DNA of 10,086 nt from Conexibacter sp. (lineage in GTDB: Bacteria > Actinomycetota > Thermoleophilia > Solirubrobacterales > Solirubrobacteraceae). The first letter of the stretch is position 1. Each line of letters starts with the position of its first letter. The notes beneath the pieces are model-generated. The model saw only the letters and a program-made list of their open reading frames with translations, was not told the DNA's origin and searched no databases. The stretch covers positions 1-10,086 of the forward strand of contig JAOPZD010000310.1 of the NCBI GenBank assembly GCA_025964295.1. The letters are read 5' to 3'. The translations under genes and the position numbers were made by a program. This document shows positions 1-6,361 of this stretch, piece by piece.

Positions 1-586
1 TCAGGCGGCGCACGCCCGCCGGGTCGGCCGCGGCCAGCGCGGCGGCGTCGACGAGCGGCTTGCGGCCGTCCGGGATCTCGACGCCGGGCACGCGCACGGC
101 CGGGAAGTTCTCCACCCACGAGGCGTGGCTGACCTCGTCGATCTCGCCGGCGAGCCCCCAGACCTGGGGGTCGATGAGCCAGCCGTGGAACAGGACCTCG
201 CACTCCGGGTGATCGGCCACCCACTCCTGCGCGAGGTTCGCGGCCGGCGTGTTGCCGCCGTGGCCGTTGACGAGCAGGATCCGGCGGAAGCCCTGGCCGC
301 GCAGCGCGTCGAGGACGTCGCGGACGAGCGCCAGGTACGTCGAGATCCGGAGGCTGATCGTGCCCGGGTAGGCGGTGAAGGTCGGCGTCAGGCCGAACGG
401 CAGCGCCGGGAGCACCGGCACGCCGTCGGGTCCGGCGGCCTGCGCCGCGGCGAGCTCGCAGAGGATCGCGTCGACGCCGAGCGACAGGTAGCCGTGCTGC
501 TCGGTCGAGCCCAGCGGGACCACGACGCGGTCGTCGTGCTCGAGGTACTCCTCGACCTGCATCCAGGTGGCGTCCCACAGCCTCAT
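1..586 (-). CDS. Creatininase-family metallohydrolase (3' end beyond window)
   Basis: The N-terminal 195 residues of a creatininase/creatinine-amidohydrolase-family protein are visible; the family is usually around 250 residues, so the C-terminus lies beyond the left edge. I translated it by hand. The family's metal site is recognisable: STEQHG at 27-32 (E29, H31), D39 in LGVDA, and NGHGGN at 107-112 (H109). A further HA...E motif follows at H154 and E159. In creatininase proper this last motif reads HAxxxETS; here it is HASWVENF, so the TS pair is replaced and the substrate is probably not creatinine. Family members cleave cyclic amides or formamides with two divalent metals. The ATG overlaps the TGA of the upstream HisD-like gene (ATGA), so translation is probably coupled, and a GGGGGTGG stretch precedes it. 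As last visible gene of the operon it may open a lactam, amide or similar late intermediate. Family call is firm; substrate is unknown. Confidence 0.88.
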   Translation of the reverse strand, partial: MRLWDATWMQVEEYLEHDDRVVVPLGSTEQHGYLSLGVDAILCELAAAQAAGPDGVPVLPALPFGLTPTFTAYPGTISLRISTYLALVRDVLDALRGQGFRRILLVNGHGGNTPAANLAQEWVADHPECEVLFHGWLIDPQVWGLAGEIDEVSHASWVENFPAVRVPGVEIPDGRKPLVDAAALAAADPAGVRRL

Positions 587-1866
587 CGCGCCACCCCCGC
601 CGCGGCCGCCTCGAGGCGCAGGCGCGCCGTGATCGCGTGGCCCGCCATCTCCTCCGCGTCGCAGATCGACGCTACGACGGGGGCGATGCGCAGCGTGCCC
701 TCGTCGGTCAGGCGCTGGTAGGTCAGCGTCTTGAGGAACTTGCCGACCCAGAGTCCGCCGGTGTAGCGGGCGGCGCGCTCGGTGGGCAGCACATGGTTGA
801 CGCCGATCGCCTTGTCGCCGTAGGCCACGGTCGCGCGGGCGCCGACGAACAACGACCCGTAGTTGGTCAGGCGCTGCTCGAACCACGCGTCCTGGGTGGT
901 CTGCAGCTCGAGGTGCTCCGGCGCGTAGCGGTCCGACACCGCCGCCATCTCCTCGCGGTCGGCGCAGACGACGATCTCGCCGAAGTCCCGCCACGCCGCG
1001 CCGGCGACGTCGGCCGTCGGCCAGCGCTCGAGCCACGCGTCGACCGCCGCGGCCACGGCCCGGCCGACCTCCTCGCCGTCGCAGACCAGGACGGCCGGCG
1101 ACGTCGGACCGTGCTCGGCCTGCCCGAGCAGGTCGGCGGCGACCAGCTCGGGGTCGGCCGAGCCGTCGGCGATGACGAGGATCTCCGACGGGCCGGCGAT
1201 CAGGTCGATCCCGACGGGTCCGAAGAGCTGGCGCTTGGCCTCGGCGACGTAGGCGTTGCCCGGTCCGACGATGAGGTCGACCGGCTCGAGGCCGTCGATC
1301 CCGAAGGCCATCGCCGCGAGCGCCTGGACGCCGCCGAAGCAGAAGACCTCATCGGCGCCCGAGGCCGACATGGCGTACAGCTGCGGCGGGTGGATGCCCT
1401 GCCCGTTGCGCGGCGGCGCGCAGGCCACCACGCGCGGCACGCCGGCCACCTTCGGCACCGCGACGGTCATGATCGACGAGGCCACCAGCGGATACCGTCC
1501 GCCCGGCGAGTAGGACCCCACGTTGCCCACCGGCACGTGGCGGTGGCCGAGCACGACGCCGGGCAGCGTCTCGACCTCCAGATCGGTGAGGGTCGCTCGC
1601 TGGGCCGCGGCGAACGTGCGCACCTGCGCGAGCGCGTCGTCGATGTCGGCCCGCAGCGCGGGATCCAGCGACTCCGCGGCCGCGACGCGCTCGGCGTCGG
1701 AGACCCGGAACGACGCGGGCGACCAGTCGTCGAGCTGCTCCGACCAGTGGCGCAGCGCGGCCTCGCCGCGGCGCTCCACGTCGAGGAGGATCTGCGAGAC
1801 GGTGTCGCGCACCTGCTGTCCGGCCGCCTCGGGCCGGGCCTGCGCACGCTTGAGGTAGTTGGACAT
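583..1866 (-). CDS. Histidinol-dehydrogenase-like NAD-dependent dehydrogenase (catabolic paralog)
   Basis: A 427-residue protein of the HisD superfamily, which oxidises an alcohol through an aldehyde to a carboxylate with NAD and zinc. The HisD zinc ligands are present as Q249, H252, D351 and H410, and the catalytic pair as E317-H318 in YAPEHLEL. GPSEILVIAD lies at 225-234. Features resembling HpsN-type (sulfopropanediol dehydrogenase-like) paralogs rather than biosynthetic HisD are the N-terminal YLK and the ARYTGGLWVGKFLKTLTYQ segment at 366-384. No other his gene is nearby; neighbours are catabolic. I infer oxidation of a terminal hydroxyl on a ring-cleavage product, substrate unknown. Start: the ATG at 1866 has AGGAG four bases upstream and gives MSNYLK, matching the paralogs as I remember them. 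An alternative ATG at 1878 (four residues longer) forms an ATGA overlap with the SDR stop and cannot be excluded. The stop overlaps the creatininase ATG. Confidence 0.88.
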   Translation of the reverse strand: MSNYLKRAQARPEAAGQQVRDTVSQILLDVERRGEAALRHWSEQLDDWSPASFRVSDAERVAAAESLDPALRADIDDALAQVRTFAAAQRATLTDLEVETLPGVVLGHRHVPVGNVGSYSPGGRYPLVASSIMTVAVPKVAGVPRVVACAPPRNGQGIHPPQLYAMSASGADEVFCFGGVQALAAMAFGIDGLEPVDLIVGPGNAYVAEAKRQLFGPVGIDLIAGPSEILVIADGSADPELVAADLLGQAEHGPTSPAVLVCDGEEVGRAVAAAVDAWLERWPTADVAGAAWRDFGEIVVCADREEMAAVSDRYAPEHLELQTTQDAWFEQRLTNYGSLFVGARATVAYGDKAIGVNHVLPTERAARYTGGLWVGKFLKTLTYQRLTDEGTLRIAPVVASICDAEEMAGHAITARLRLEAAAAGVAR

Positions 1867-1874
1867 CATGCTCC

Positions 1875-2654
1875 TCATTGGGCGGTGTAGCCGCCGTCGA
1901 CGACAAGGCTGGTGCCGGTGACCAGGCCGGCGGCGGGTGAGCAGAGGTAGACGACCGCACCGGTGACGTCGGCGACCTCGCCGATGCGGCCGAGCGGGAT
2001 GGAGGCGACCGCGTGCGCGTGGAACTTCTCATCGCTGAAGAACGGCTCGGTCATCGACGTGCGGACGTACGTCGGCGCGACGGCGTTGACGCGGATGCCG
2101 TTCGGGGCGAGCTCCACGGCCAGCGCCTTGGTCAGCCCCTCGACCGCGTGCTTGCTCGCGCAGTACACGGTCCGGCGGGCGGCGCCGACGTGGCCCATCT
2201 GGGAGGACATGAGCACGATCGCGCCGCGCGTGCCGGTCGCGACCATCCGCCGCGCGACGGCCTGGGCGGTGAAGAACGCGGCGCGCACGTTGACGTCCAT
2301 CACGCGGTCATAGGTGACGGCCTCCACGTCGACGAACGGCTCCGGGACGTTCGTCCCGGCGGTGGCCACCAACGCGTCGACCGCCGCCAGCCCCTCGATC
2401 GCGCGGGCCGTCGCCGCGAGGTCGGTCACGTCGCACGCGACGACCTCGGCACGGCGGCCGCGCGCCACGACGAGCTCGGCGAGCTCCTCGAGCTCGGGGC
2501 GCGTGCGGCTGAGCAGGACCACGTCGCCCCCGGCGTCGGCGAGCGCCAGCGCGATCGCGCGGCCCAGGCCGCGACCGGCGCCCGTGACGAGCGTCGTCGT
2601 GCCGGTGAGGTCGAAGCTCGCGCCGGCGCCCTGCGTGACGGCCTGCCCCGCCAT
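1875..2654 (-). CDS. Short-chain dehydrogenase/reductase (classical SDR)
   Basis: A 259-residue classical SDR. It has the dinucleotide motif TGAGRGLG at 24-31, N122, S151 and the catalytic YCASK (Y164, K168), with the expected 13-residue Ser-Tyr spacing. The usual NNAG motif is replaced by ATAG (97-100). Serine-arginine (S49-R50) after the second strand suggests NADP(H) preference, which is inference. The C-terminus has the family's VTGTSLVVDGGY ending. The ATG is chosen because AGGAG lies eight bases upstream and because it shares one base with the GntR stop (TGATG). Longer open frames reaching 3608 run through the GntR gene and are not real. It lies directly before the HisD-like gene, so the pair may carry out successive oxidations of one substrate. 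The family resembles 3-oxoacyl-ACP reductases, but the operon argues for a catabolic alcohol or diol dehydrogenase. Confidence 0.9.
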   Translation of the reverse strand: MAGQAVTQGAGASFDLTGTTTLVTGAGRGLGRAIALALADAGGDVVLLSRTRPELEELAELVVARGRRAEVVACDVTDLAATARAIEGLAAVDALVATAGTNVPEPFVDVEAVTYDRVMDVNVRAAFFTAQAVARRMVATGTRGAIVLMSSQMGHVGAARRTVYCASKHAVEGLTKALAVELAPNGIRVNAVAPTYVRTSMTEPFFSDEKFHAHAVASIPLGRIGEVADVTGAVVYLCSPAAGLVTGTSLVVDGGYTAQ

Positions 2655-3403
2655 CACGCCGGCTCCTGGACCGCGGCCACGGCGATCGCCAGGGCCATCC
2701 TCAGGTCCCGCGGCTCGTAGCCCGGCTGGCTCATCGCGACGACCGACTCGGCGGTCCGCGCCAGGTGGCGGGCGACCCGCGCCGCCGCCGCGTCCGCGTC
2801 GGCGGACGCGCACGCGTCGAGGATCCCGCGGTGCTCGTCCACGCCGGTGGACCAGGCGCGCGGCCCCTCGACCGTGTAGAAGCGGCGGTAGCGCTCGGCG
2901 TGATCGGAGAGATCGCCCAGCAGGCGGGCGACGCGCGCGCCCGCGCGCAGCACCAGGCGCCGGTGGAACGCGCGGTGCGGCACCTCCCATCCCTCGTAGT
3001 CCTCGGCCGCCGCGAACGTCGCCATCTGGGCCATCAGCCCCTCGAGCTCGGCGATGTCCTCGGTGTCCATCTTCGGCACGGCGATGCGCACGGCCGTCGC
3101 CTCCAGCGGCAGGCGTGCGACGTAGAGCTGCTCCAGGTCGAGCAGCGTGGAGTCGGCCACCCGGTAGGACCGCTGGCGCCCGGCCTGCACGAGGCCTTCG
3201 CGCGCGAGCATCCGCAGCGCCTCGCGCAGCGGCGTGCGGCTGACCTGCAGGTCGGCGGCCATGCGCTCCTGGCGGACCTCCTCCCCCGGGCGGAGATCGC
3301 CGCGCAGGATCGCGTCGCGCAGGCGGGCGTAGACGACGTCGACGTGCTGCGGGTTGATCGGGATCCCGGTCAGCGACGTGGGGGCTCTGAGCGGCACGGT
3401 CAT
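2654..3403 (-). CDS. GntR-family transcriptional regulator, FCD subfamily
   Basis: A 249-residue regulator. The winged helix-turn-helix occupies about residues 21-83, with LRPGEEVRQERMAADLQVSR and TPLREALRMLAREGLV typical of GntR. The FCD ligand domain follows from about 88 to 235. Conserved FCD metal-binding histidines are visible at H147 (AFH), H191 (DEH) and H213 (ARH). The first ligand, normally Asp in a DxxFH context, appears to be His here (HRAFH, H143). FCD regulators generally repress catabolic operons and release DNA when they bind an organic acid. Its location inside the operon suggests it controls that operon, possibly through the inverted GGATCCACC repeat upstream of the first gene. 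The ATG overlaps the dioxygenase stop as ATGA, with GAGG nine bases upstream, and the stop shares a base with the SDR start. Confidence 0.92.
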   Translation of the reverse strand: MTVPLRAPTSLTGIPINPQHVDVVYARLRDAILRGDLRPGEEVRQERMAADLQVSRTPLREALRMLAREGLVQAGRQRSYRVADSTLLDLEQLYVARLPLEATAVRIAVPKMDTEDIAELEGLMAQMATFAAAEDYEGWEVPHRAFHRRLVLRAGARVARLLGDLSDHAERYRRFYTVEGPRAWSTGVDEHRGILDACASADADAAAARVARHLARTAESVVAMSQPGYEPRDLRMALAIAVAAVQEPA

Positions 3404-4299
3404 GCCGATCGCCCTCGCGATGCCACGTGGGCCCGGTCCAGCAGCGAGGTCCCGGCGGCCGCGAACGCCGGCGGCGGCTCCGGGTTGCCCCAGCGGTTGA
3501 CCGACAGCGGCTCGTCGGGCCAGACGCGCGGCGTGTGGGTCTCCTCGTTCTCGATCCGCTGGATCGCGGCGGAGTACTCGACGACCACGCCGTCGGCATC
3601 GAAGGCATAGGCGAAGTAGTTGTCTCCGATGCCGTGGTGCCCGGGGCCCCAGAGGAACGTCGCGCCGTGGTCCATCAGGTGGTCGCCCACCCGGCCCAGC
3701 GCCGAGAAGTCGCGGAACTGCCAGGCGTAGTGGTGCAGCGCGTCGACGTCGGCGGCGATGACGCTGACCCCGTGGTGCTCGTCGCCGGCCCGCAGCCAGG
3801 AGATCGCGTCCTCGGCCCGGTCCGACAGGCGCAGGCCGAGCACGTCGATCAGCAGCGCCTCGAGCTCCGGCTTGTTGGTGGACTTGACCGTGATGTGCTC
3901 GAACTTGACCGGCCGCGGCGCGACGCTGTCGTAGGCCGCGGGCTCCTCGCACGCCATGCCGTAGAGCACCTCGATCGTGAAGCCGCCGGGCGCGACGAAC
4001 CGGACGCCCTCCTCGACGCCGGGCTCGACCTCGCCCTGCGCCACGACCTCGAGCCCGTGGTCGTCGATGCGCGCGACGATCGCGTCGTAGGTGGCCCGGT
4101 CCATCGCCTCGAACGCGAGGTGGTCGCACGCCGTCTGCTCGCCGCCGATGAGCACCAGCTCGTGGTGACGGCGGTTGCAGGTCAGGTACGCGGCGCCGTC
4201 CTCGCGACGGGACACGCGCAGCCCCAGCACCTCCGAGGCGTGGCGGATCGAGCGGTCGAGGTCGCAGACCACGAGGCCGACGTGCGCGACGCGCAACAT
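3400..4299 (-). CDS. Extradiol ring-cleavage dioxygenase, two-domain VOC family
   Basis: A 299-residue protein made of two vicinal-oxygen-chelate domains, about 3-115 and 132-245, like type I extradiol dioxygenases (catechol 2,3-dioxygenase and 2,3-dihydroxybiphenyl 1,2-dioxygenase). The Fe(II) 2-His-1-Glu triad fits H135 (FEHITVKS), H189 (LHHYAW) and E241 (VVVEYSA). The spacings of 54 and 52 residues are close to those of the known enzymes. The N-terminal domain (MLRVAHVGLVVCDLDRS) is the expected non-metal repeat. About 58 residues follow E241, including RWGNPEPPPAF. The predicted reaction is O2-dependent meta-cleavage of a catechol-type ring; the actual substrate cannot be read from sequence. 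The ATG lies two bases after the FAH stop; the GC-rich leader offers only a weak ribosome site (GGCGGG). Its pairing with an FAH hydrolase supports an aromatic catabolic role over a glyoxalase-type role. Confidence 0.87.
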   Translation of the reverse strand: MLRVAHVGLVVCDLDRSIRHASEVLGLRVSRREDGAAYLTCNRRHHELVLIGGEQTACDHLAFEAMDRATYDAIVARIDDHGLEVVAQGEVEPGVEEGVRFVAPGGFTIEVLYGMACEEPAAYDSVAPRPVKFEHITVKSTNKPELEALLIDVLGLRLSDRAEDAISWLRAGDEHHGVSVIAADVDALHHYAWQFRDFSALGRVGDHLMDHGATFLWGPGHHGIGDNYFAYAFDADGVVVEYSAAIQRIENEETHTPRVWPDEPLSVNRWGNPEPPPAFAAAGTSLLDRAHVASRGRSA

Positions 4300-4301
4300 G
4301 C

Positions 4302-5237
4302 TCAGCCCGCCATCCGGTCGGCCCCGGCGGCGTTCGCGGCGACCCCGGTCGCCGACGACACCACCGGGTTGGAGAGGACGCCGATGCCGTCGACCTCGAC
4401 CTCGACGAGGTCGCCGTCGCCGAGCAGCACCCGCGGGTCGCGGGAGATCCCGACGCCCGCCGGCGTGCCGGTCGCGATGATGTCGCCGGGCTCCAGCGTC
4501 ATCAGGCTGGAGATGAACGCGATGAGGTCGGCGACGCCGAAGATCATGTCCTCCGTGTTGCCGTCCTGGACGGTCGCGCCGTTGACCCGCGCCTGCACGC
4601 GCAGGTGCTGGACGTCGTCGATCTCGTCGAGCAGGACGAGGCTCGGCCCGCACGGCGCGAAGGTGTCGATGGCCTTGCCCGCCGTCCATTGGCTCGTCTG
4701 GTGCTGCACGTCGCGCGCGGTGATGTCGTTGAGCGCCATGACGCCCGCGACGTGCCCGAGCGCGGCATCCGCGTCGACGTCCTTGGCCCGGCGCCCGATC
4801 ACCACGGCCAGCTCGGCCTCGTAGTCGATCAGCTCGCCCCGGCTCGGCAGCACGATCGGATCGGCCGGGCCGACCAGCGAGTTGCGGAACTTCGCGAACA
4901 GCATCGGCGCCGGCGGCAGCGCCATCCCGGACTCCGCGGCGTGGTCGCGGTAGTTGAGGCCGATGCAGATGATCTTGTCCGGGTCGGGCACCGGCGGCCC
5001 GAGCCGCAGCTCCGAGACATCGCCCACGCGCGGCACGGCGGACGCGCCGTCCGACGCGACGGCGGCGAGCGCGGCCAGCGCGTCGGGGCCGGCGGCCAGG
5101 ACGACGCGGGTCGAGGTCCAGTCGAGGCGCTCATCCAGCCCGGCCGAGTGGGCGACGCGCTCGGTGTCGAGCACGAAGGGATCGATGAGGATGCCGGAGC
5201 GCAGGCGCGCGCCGGCCACGTACGTCACGAGGCGCAA
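4302..5237 (-). CDS. Fumarylacetoacetate hydrolase (FAH) family protein
   Basis: A 311-residue FAH-family enzyme and the first gene of the operon. An N-terminal region of about 80 residues leads into the catalytic domain. It has GLNYRDHAAE at 93-102 (H99), the metal ligands E140 and E142 in DYEAELAVVIGR plus D171 in NDITARD, K188 before DTFAPCGP, and TGTPAGVG near the C-terminus. Family members hydrolyse, isomerise or decarboxylate 2-oxo/2,4-dioxo acids, the products of aromatic ring cleavage, which suits the dioxygenase next door. The start is an inferred TTG at 5237. AGGAG lies eight bases upstream at 5246-5250, and the resulting N-terminus MRLVTYV fits the family. The next candidate, GTG at 5228, is 17 bases from that site. 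A frame open to 5432 would cross the regulatory region and is rejected. Exact reaction (hydrolase versus isomerase) is undetermined. Confidence 0.9.
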   Translation of the reverse strand: MRLVTYVAGARLRSGILIDPFVLDTERVAHSAGLDERLDWTSTRVVLAAGPDALAALAAVASDGASAVPRVGDVSELRLGPPVPDPDKIICIGLNYRDHAAESGMALPPAPMLFAKFRNSLVGPADPIVLPSRGELIDYEAELAVVIGRRAKDVDADAALGHVAGVMALNDITARDVQHQTSQWTAGKAIDTFAPCGPSLVLLDEIDDVQHLRVQARVNGATVQDGNTEDMIFGVADLIAFISSLMTLEPGDIIATGTPAGVGISRDPRVLLGDGDLVEVEVDGIGVLSNPVVSSATGVAANAAGADRMAG

Positions 5238-5245
5238 GGTGGTCT

Positions 5246-5250
5246 CTCCT
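5246..5250 (-). promoter_or_regulatory. Ribosome binding site that decides the TTG start of the FAH gene
   Basis: On the minus strand AGGAG is followed by eight bases and then TTG at 5237. This spacing is ideal for TTG and poor for the GTG further in, so it fixes the start of the operon's first gene. Confidence 0.7.
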
Positions 5251-5264
5251 GGACCCGGGGCTTG

Positions 5265-5297
5265 GGATCCACCGGCGTCGCCGCGTGGGGTGGATCC
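5265..5297. promoter_or_regulatory. Inverted repeat GGATCCACC / GGTGGATCC, candidate GntR operator
   Basis: Two perfect 9-base arms, 5265-5273 and 5289-5297, lie in inverted orientation with a 15-base spacer and centres 24 bp apart. Each arm contains the palindrome GGATCC, and the right copy extends to TGGATCCA. The site lies between the inferred operon transcription start (about 5305) and the FAH start codon. A repressor bound there would block transcription; the GntR/FCD protein of the same operon is the natural candidate. In the transcript the same sequence could fold as a 9-bp stem in the leader. Which protein binds is inference. Confidence 0.5.
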
Positions 5298-5311
5298 AAC
5301 CGACGTGACGC

Positions 5312-5341
5312 AGTCTTCCGGCGCCGCGGCCCCACGTCCAA
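5312..5341 (-). promoter_or_regulatory. Possible weak promoter of the catabolic operon
   Basis: On the minus strand TTGGAC (5341-5336) is followed after 18 bases by AAGACT (5317-5312). The -10 is poor, and the 5238-5400 stretch contains no TA dinucleotide on the minus strand, so no canonical -10 exists. That fits an activator-dependent promoter. With this assignment transcription would start near 5305 and the LysR-type dyad would be centred near -64. Confidence 0.3.
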
Positions 5342-5357
5342 GACCTTGAGGGCGCGA

Positions 5358-5380
5358 ATCGATGCGGGATCGGCATCGAT
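5358..5380. promoter_or_regulatory. LysR-type operator (8-7-8 dyad with T-N11-A)
   Basis: ATCGATGC (5358-5365) and GCATCGAT (5373-5380) form a perfect inverted repeat around a 7-base spacer. T5363 and A5375 are placed symmetrically and give the T-N11-A signature of LysR-type regulators. It lies 39 bp before the LysR ATG and about 64 bp upstream of the inferred operon start, so one site could serve both autoregulation and activation of the divergent operon. Confidence 0.68.
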
Positions 5381-5407
5381 CTCTCCCTGGGGAGCGCGCG
5401 ACCTGGC

Positions 5408-5413
5408 TACGAT
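5408..5413 (+). promoter_or_regulatory. -10 element for a leaderless LysR transcript
   Basis: TACGAT matches TANNNT and ends six bases before the ATG at 5420, so the predicted transcript would begin at or next to the start codon. No Shine-Dalgarno sequence is visible before this ATG, which agrees. No convincing -35 is present. Confidence 0.5.
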
Positions 5414-5419
5414 CGTCAC

Positions 5420-6361
5420 ATGGCCGGGCCACCTGTCCCCCTCGGCTCGCCGGAGCTCGACCTTCGTCGCCTCCGCTATTTCGTGATCCTCGCCGAGGAG
5501 CTGCACTTCGGCCGGGCCGCGGAGCGGGCGTTCGTCGCGCAGCCCTCGCTGAGCCGGCAGATCAGCCAGCTCGAGCAGCAGCTCGGCGTCTCGCTGTTCG
5601 CGCGCACGAGCCGTCACGTGGAGCTGACCGACGCCGGGCGCCAGCTGGCCGACGACGCGCGGGATCTCCTGGCCGCCGCGGACGCGACGCGCGAGCGCGT
5701 GATCCGCGCGGCGCGGGGACCGCGCGCGCTCGCCGTCGGCTTCTACGTCGGCGACAACACGATCGGGCCGGTGACGCGCGCCTTCCGGGAGTCGCACCCC
5801 GATGTCCTCGTCGACGTGCGCCGCATCTACTGGCACGACCAGACGACCGGGCTGATGGACGGCAGCTCCGACGTCTCCTTCGTCCACCTGCCGGTCGACG
5901 AGGAGGGCCTGACCCTGCGCCTGCTGCACCGCGAGGAGCGGGTCGCGGTCGTCGCGGCCGACCACCCGCTCGCGTCGCGCGAGCACGTCACGCTCGCCGA
6001 GCTCGACGACCCGGTGATCCTCCACCGCGGCGCCAGCGCGGTCTGGGAGGCGGCCCACAACGTGGACCCGCGCCCCGATGGGCGGCCCGTGCGCCCCGGG
6101 CCGACGGTCACGTGCATCGAGGAGAAGCTCGAGCAGGTCGCCACCGGCCGGGCCATCAGCTTCCTGCCCCGCTCCGCCGCGGCCATGATCTCGCTGCAGC
6201 CCGGCGTCACGGCGCTCGCCGTCGACGACCTGCCCCCGCTGGAGATCTGCGCGGCCTGGCGGCCGGCCCGCGAGACGCCGCTGATCCTGGCGTTCGTGGC
6301 GGCCGCCGAGGCGCTGGGCGACGGCGCCGGCCCCGGCGCGCCCGCGATGCAGCCGGCCTAG
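5420..6361 (+). CDS. LysR-family transcriptional regulator
   Basis: A 313-residue LysR-type regulator. The N-terminal winged helix begins at DLRRLRYFV (14-22) and includes FGRAAERAFVAQPSLSRQIS and LEQQLGVSLFARTSRHVELT. The ligand-binding domain covers about residues 100-300. It is most like regulators of aromatic or organic-acid catabolism such as the CatM/BenM type, but this is a family impression only. The start carries a 13-residue extension before the usual LysR N-terminus; it is the only nearby start and fits a leaderless transcript. The gene is divergent from the catabolic operon across a 182 bp gap holding a LysR-type dyad, so it probably activates that operon in response to a pathway intermediate. 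Its stop overlaps that of the convergent TetR gene in a shared CTAG. Confidence 0.93.
   Translation: MAGPPVPLGSPELDLRRLRYFVILAEELHFGRAAERAFVAQPSLSRQISQLEQQLGVSLFARTSRHVELTDAGRQLADDARDLLAAADATRERVIRAARGPRALAVGFYVGDNTIGPVTRAFRESHPDVLVDVRRIYWHDQTTGLMDGSSDVSFVHLPVDEEGLTLRLLHREERVAVVAADHPLASREHVTLAELDDPVILHRGASAVWEAAHNVDPRPDGRPVRPGPTVTCIEEKLEQVATGRAISFLPRSAAAMISLQPGVTALAVDDLPPLEICAAWRPARETPLILAFVAAAEALGDGAGPGAPAMQPA

Noticed and set aside
583..1866. Biosynthetic histidinol dehydrogenase (hisD)
   Set aside because: No other histidine genes are nearby, the C-terminal and N-terminal signatures look like catabolic paralogs, and the operon is catabolic.
637..1890. 417-codon open frame on the plus strand
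   Set aside because: It is antisense to the well-motifed HisD-like gene, is rich in Arg, Gly and Asp, shows no domain, and is the usual mirror frame of very GC-rich coding DNA.
1875..3608. 577-codon reading of the SDR frame
   Set aside because: Its N-terminal half runs through the GntR gene; the SDR has a proper ATG with AGGAG at 2654.
3427..4824. 465-codon open frame on the plus strand
   Set aside because: It lies opposite the dioxygenase and FAH genes and spans their junction; low-complexity composition and no recognisable motif.
4302..5432. FAH start at 5432
   Set aside because: It would translate the regulatory dyads and adds a non-family N-terminus; the TTG with AGGAG fits better.
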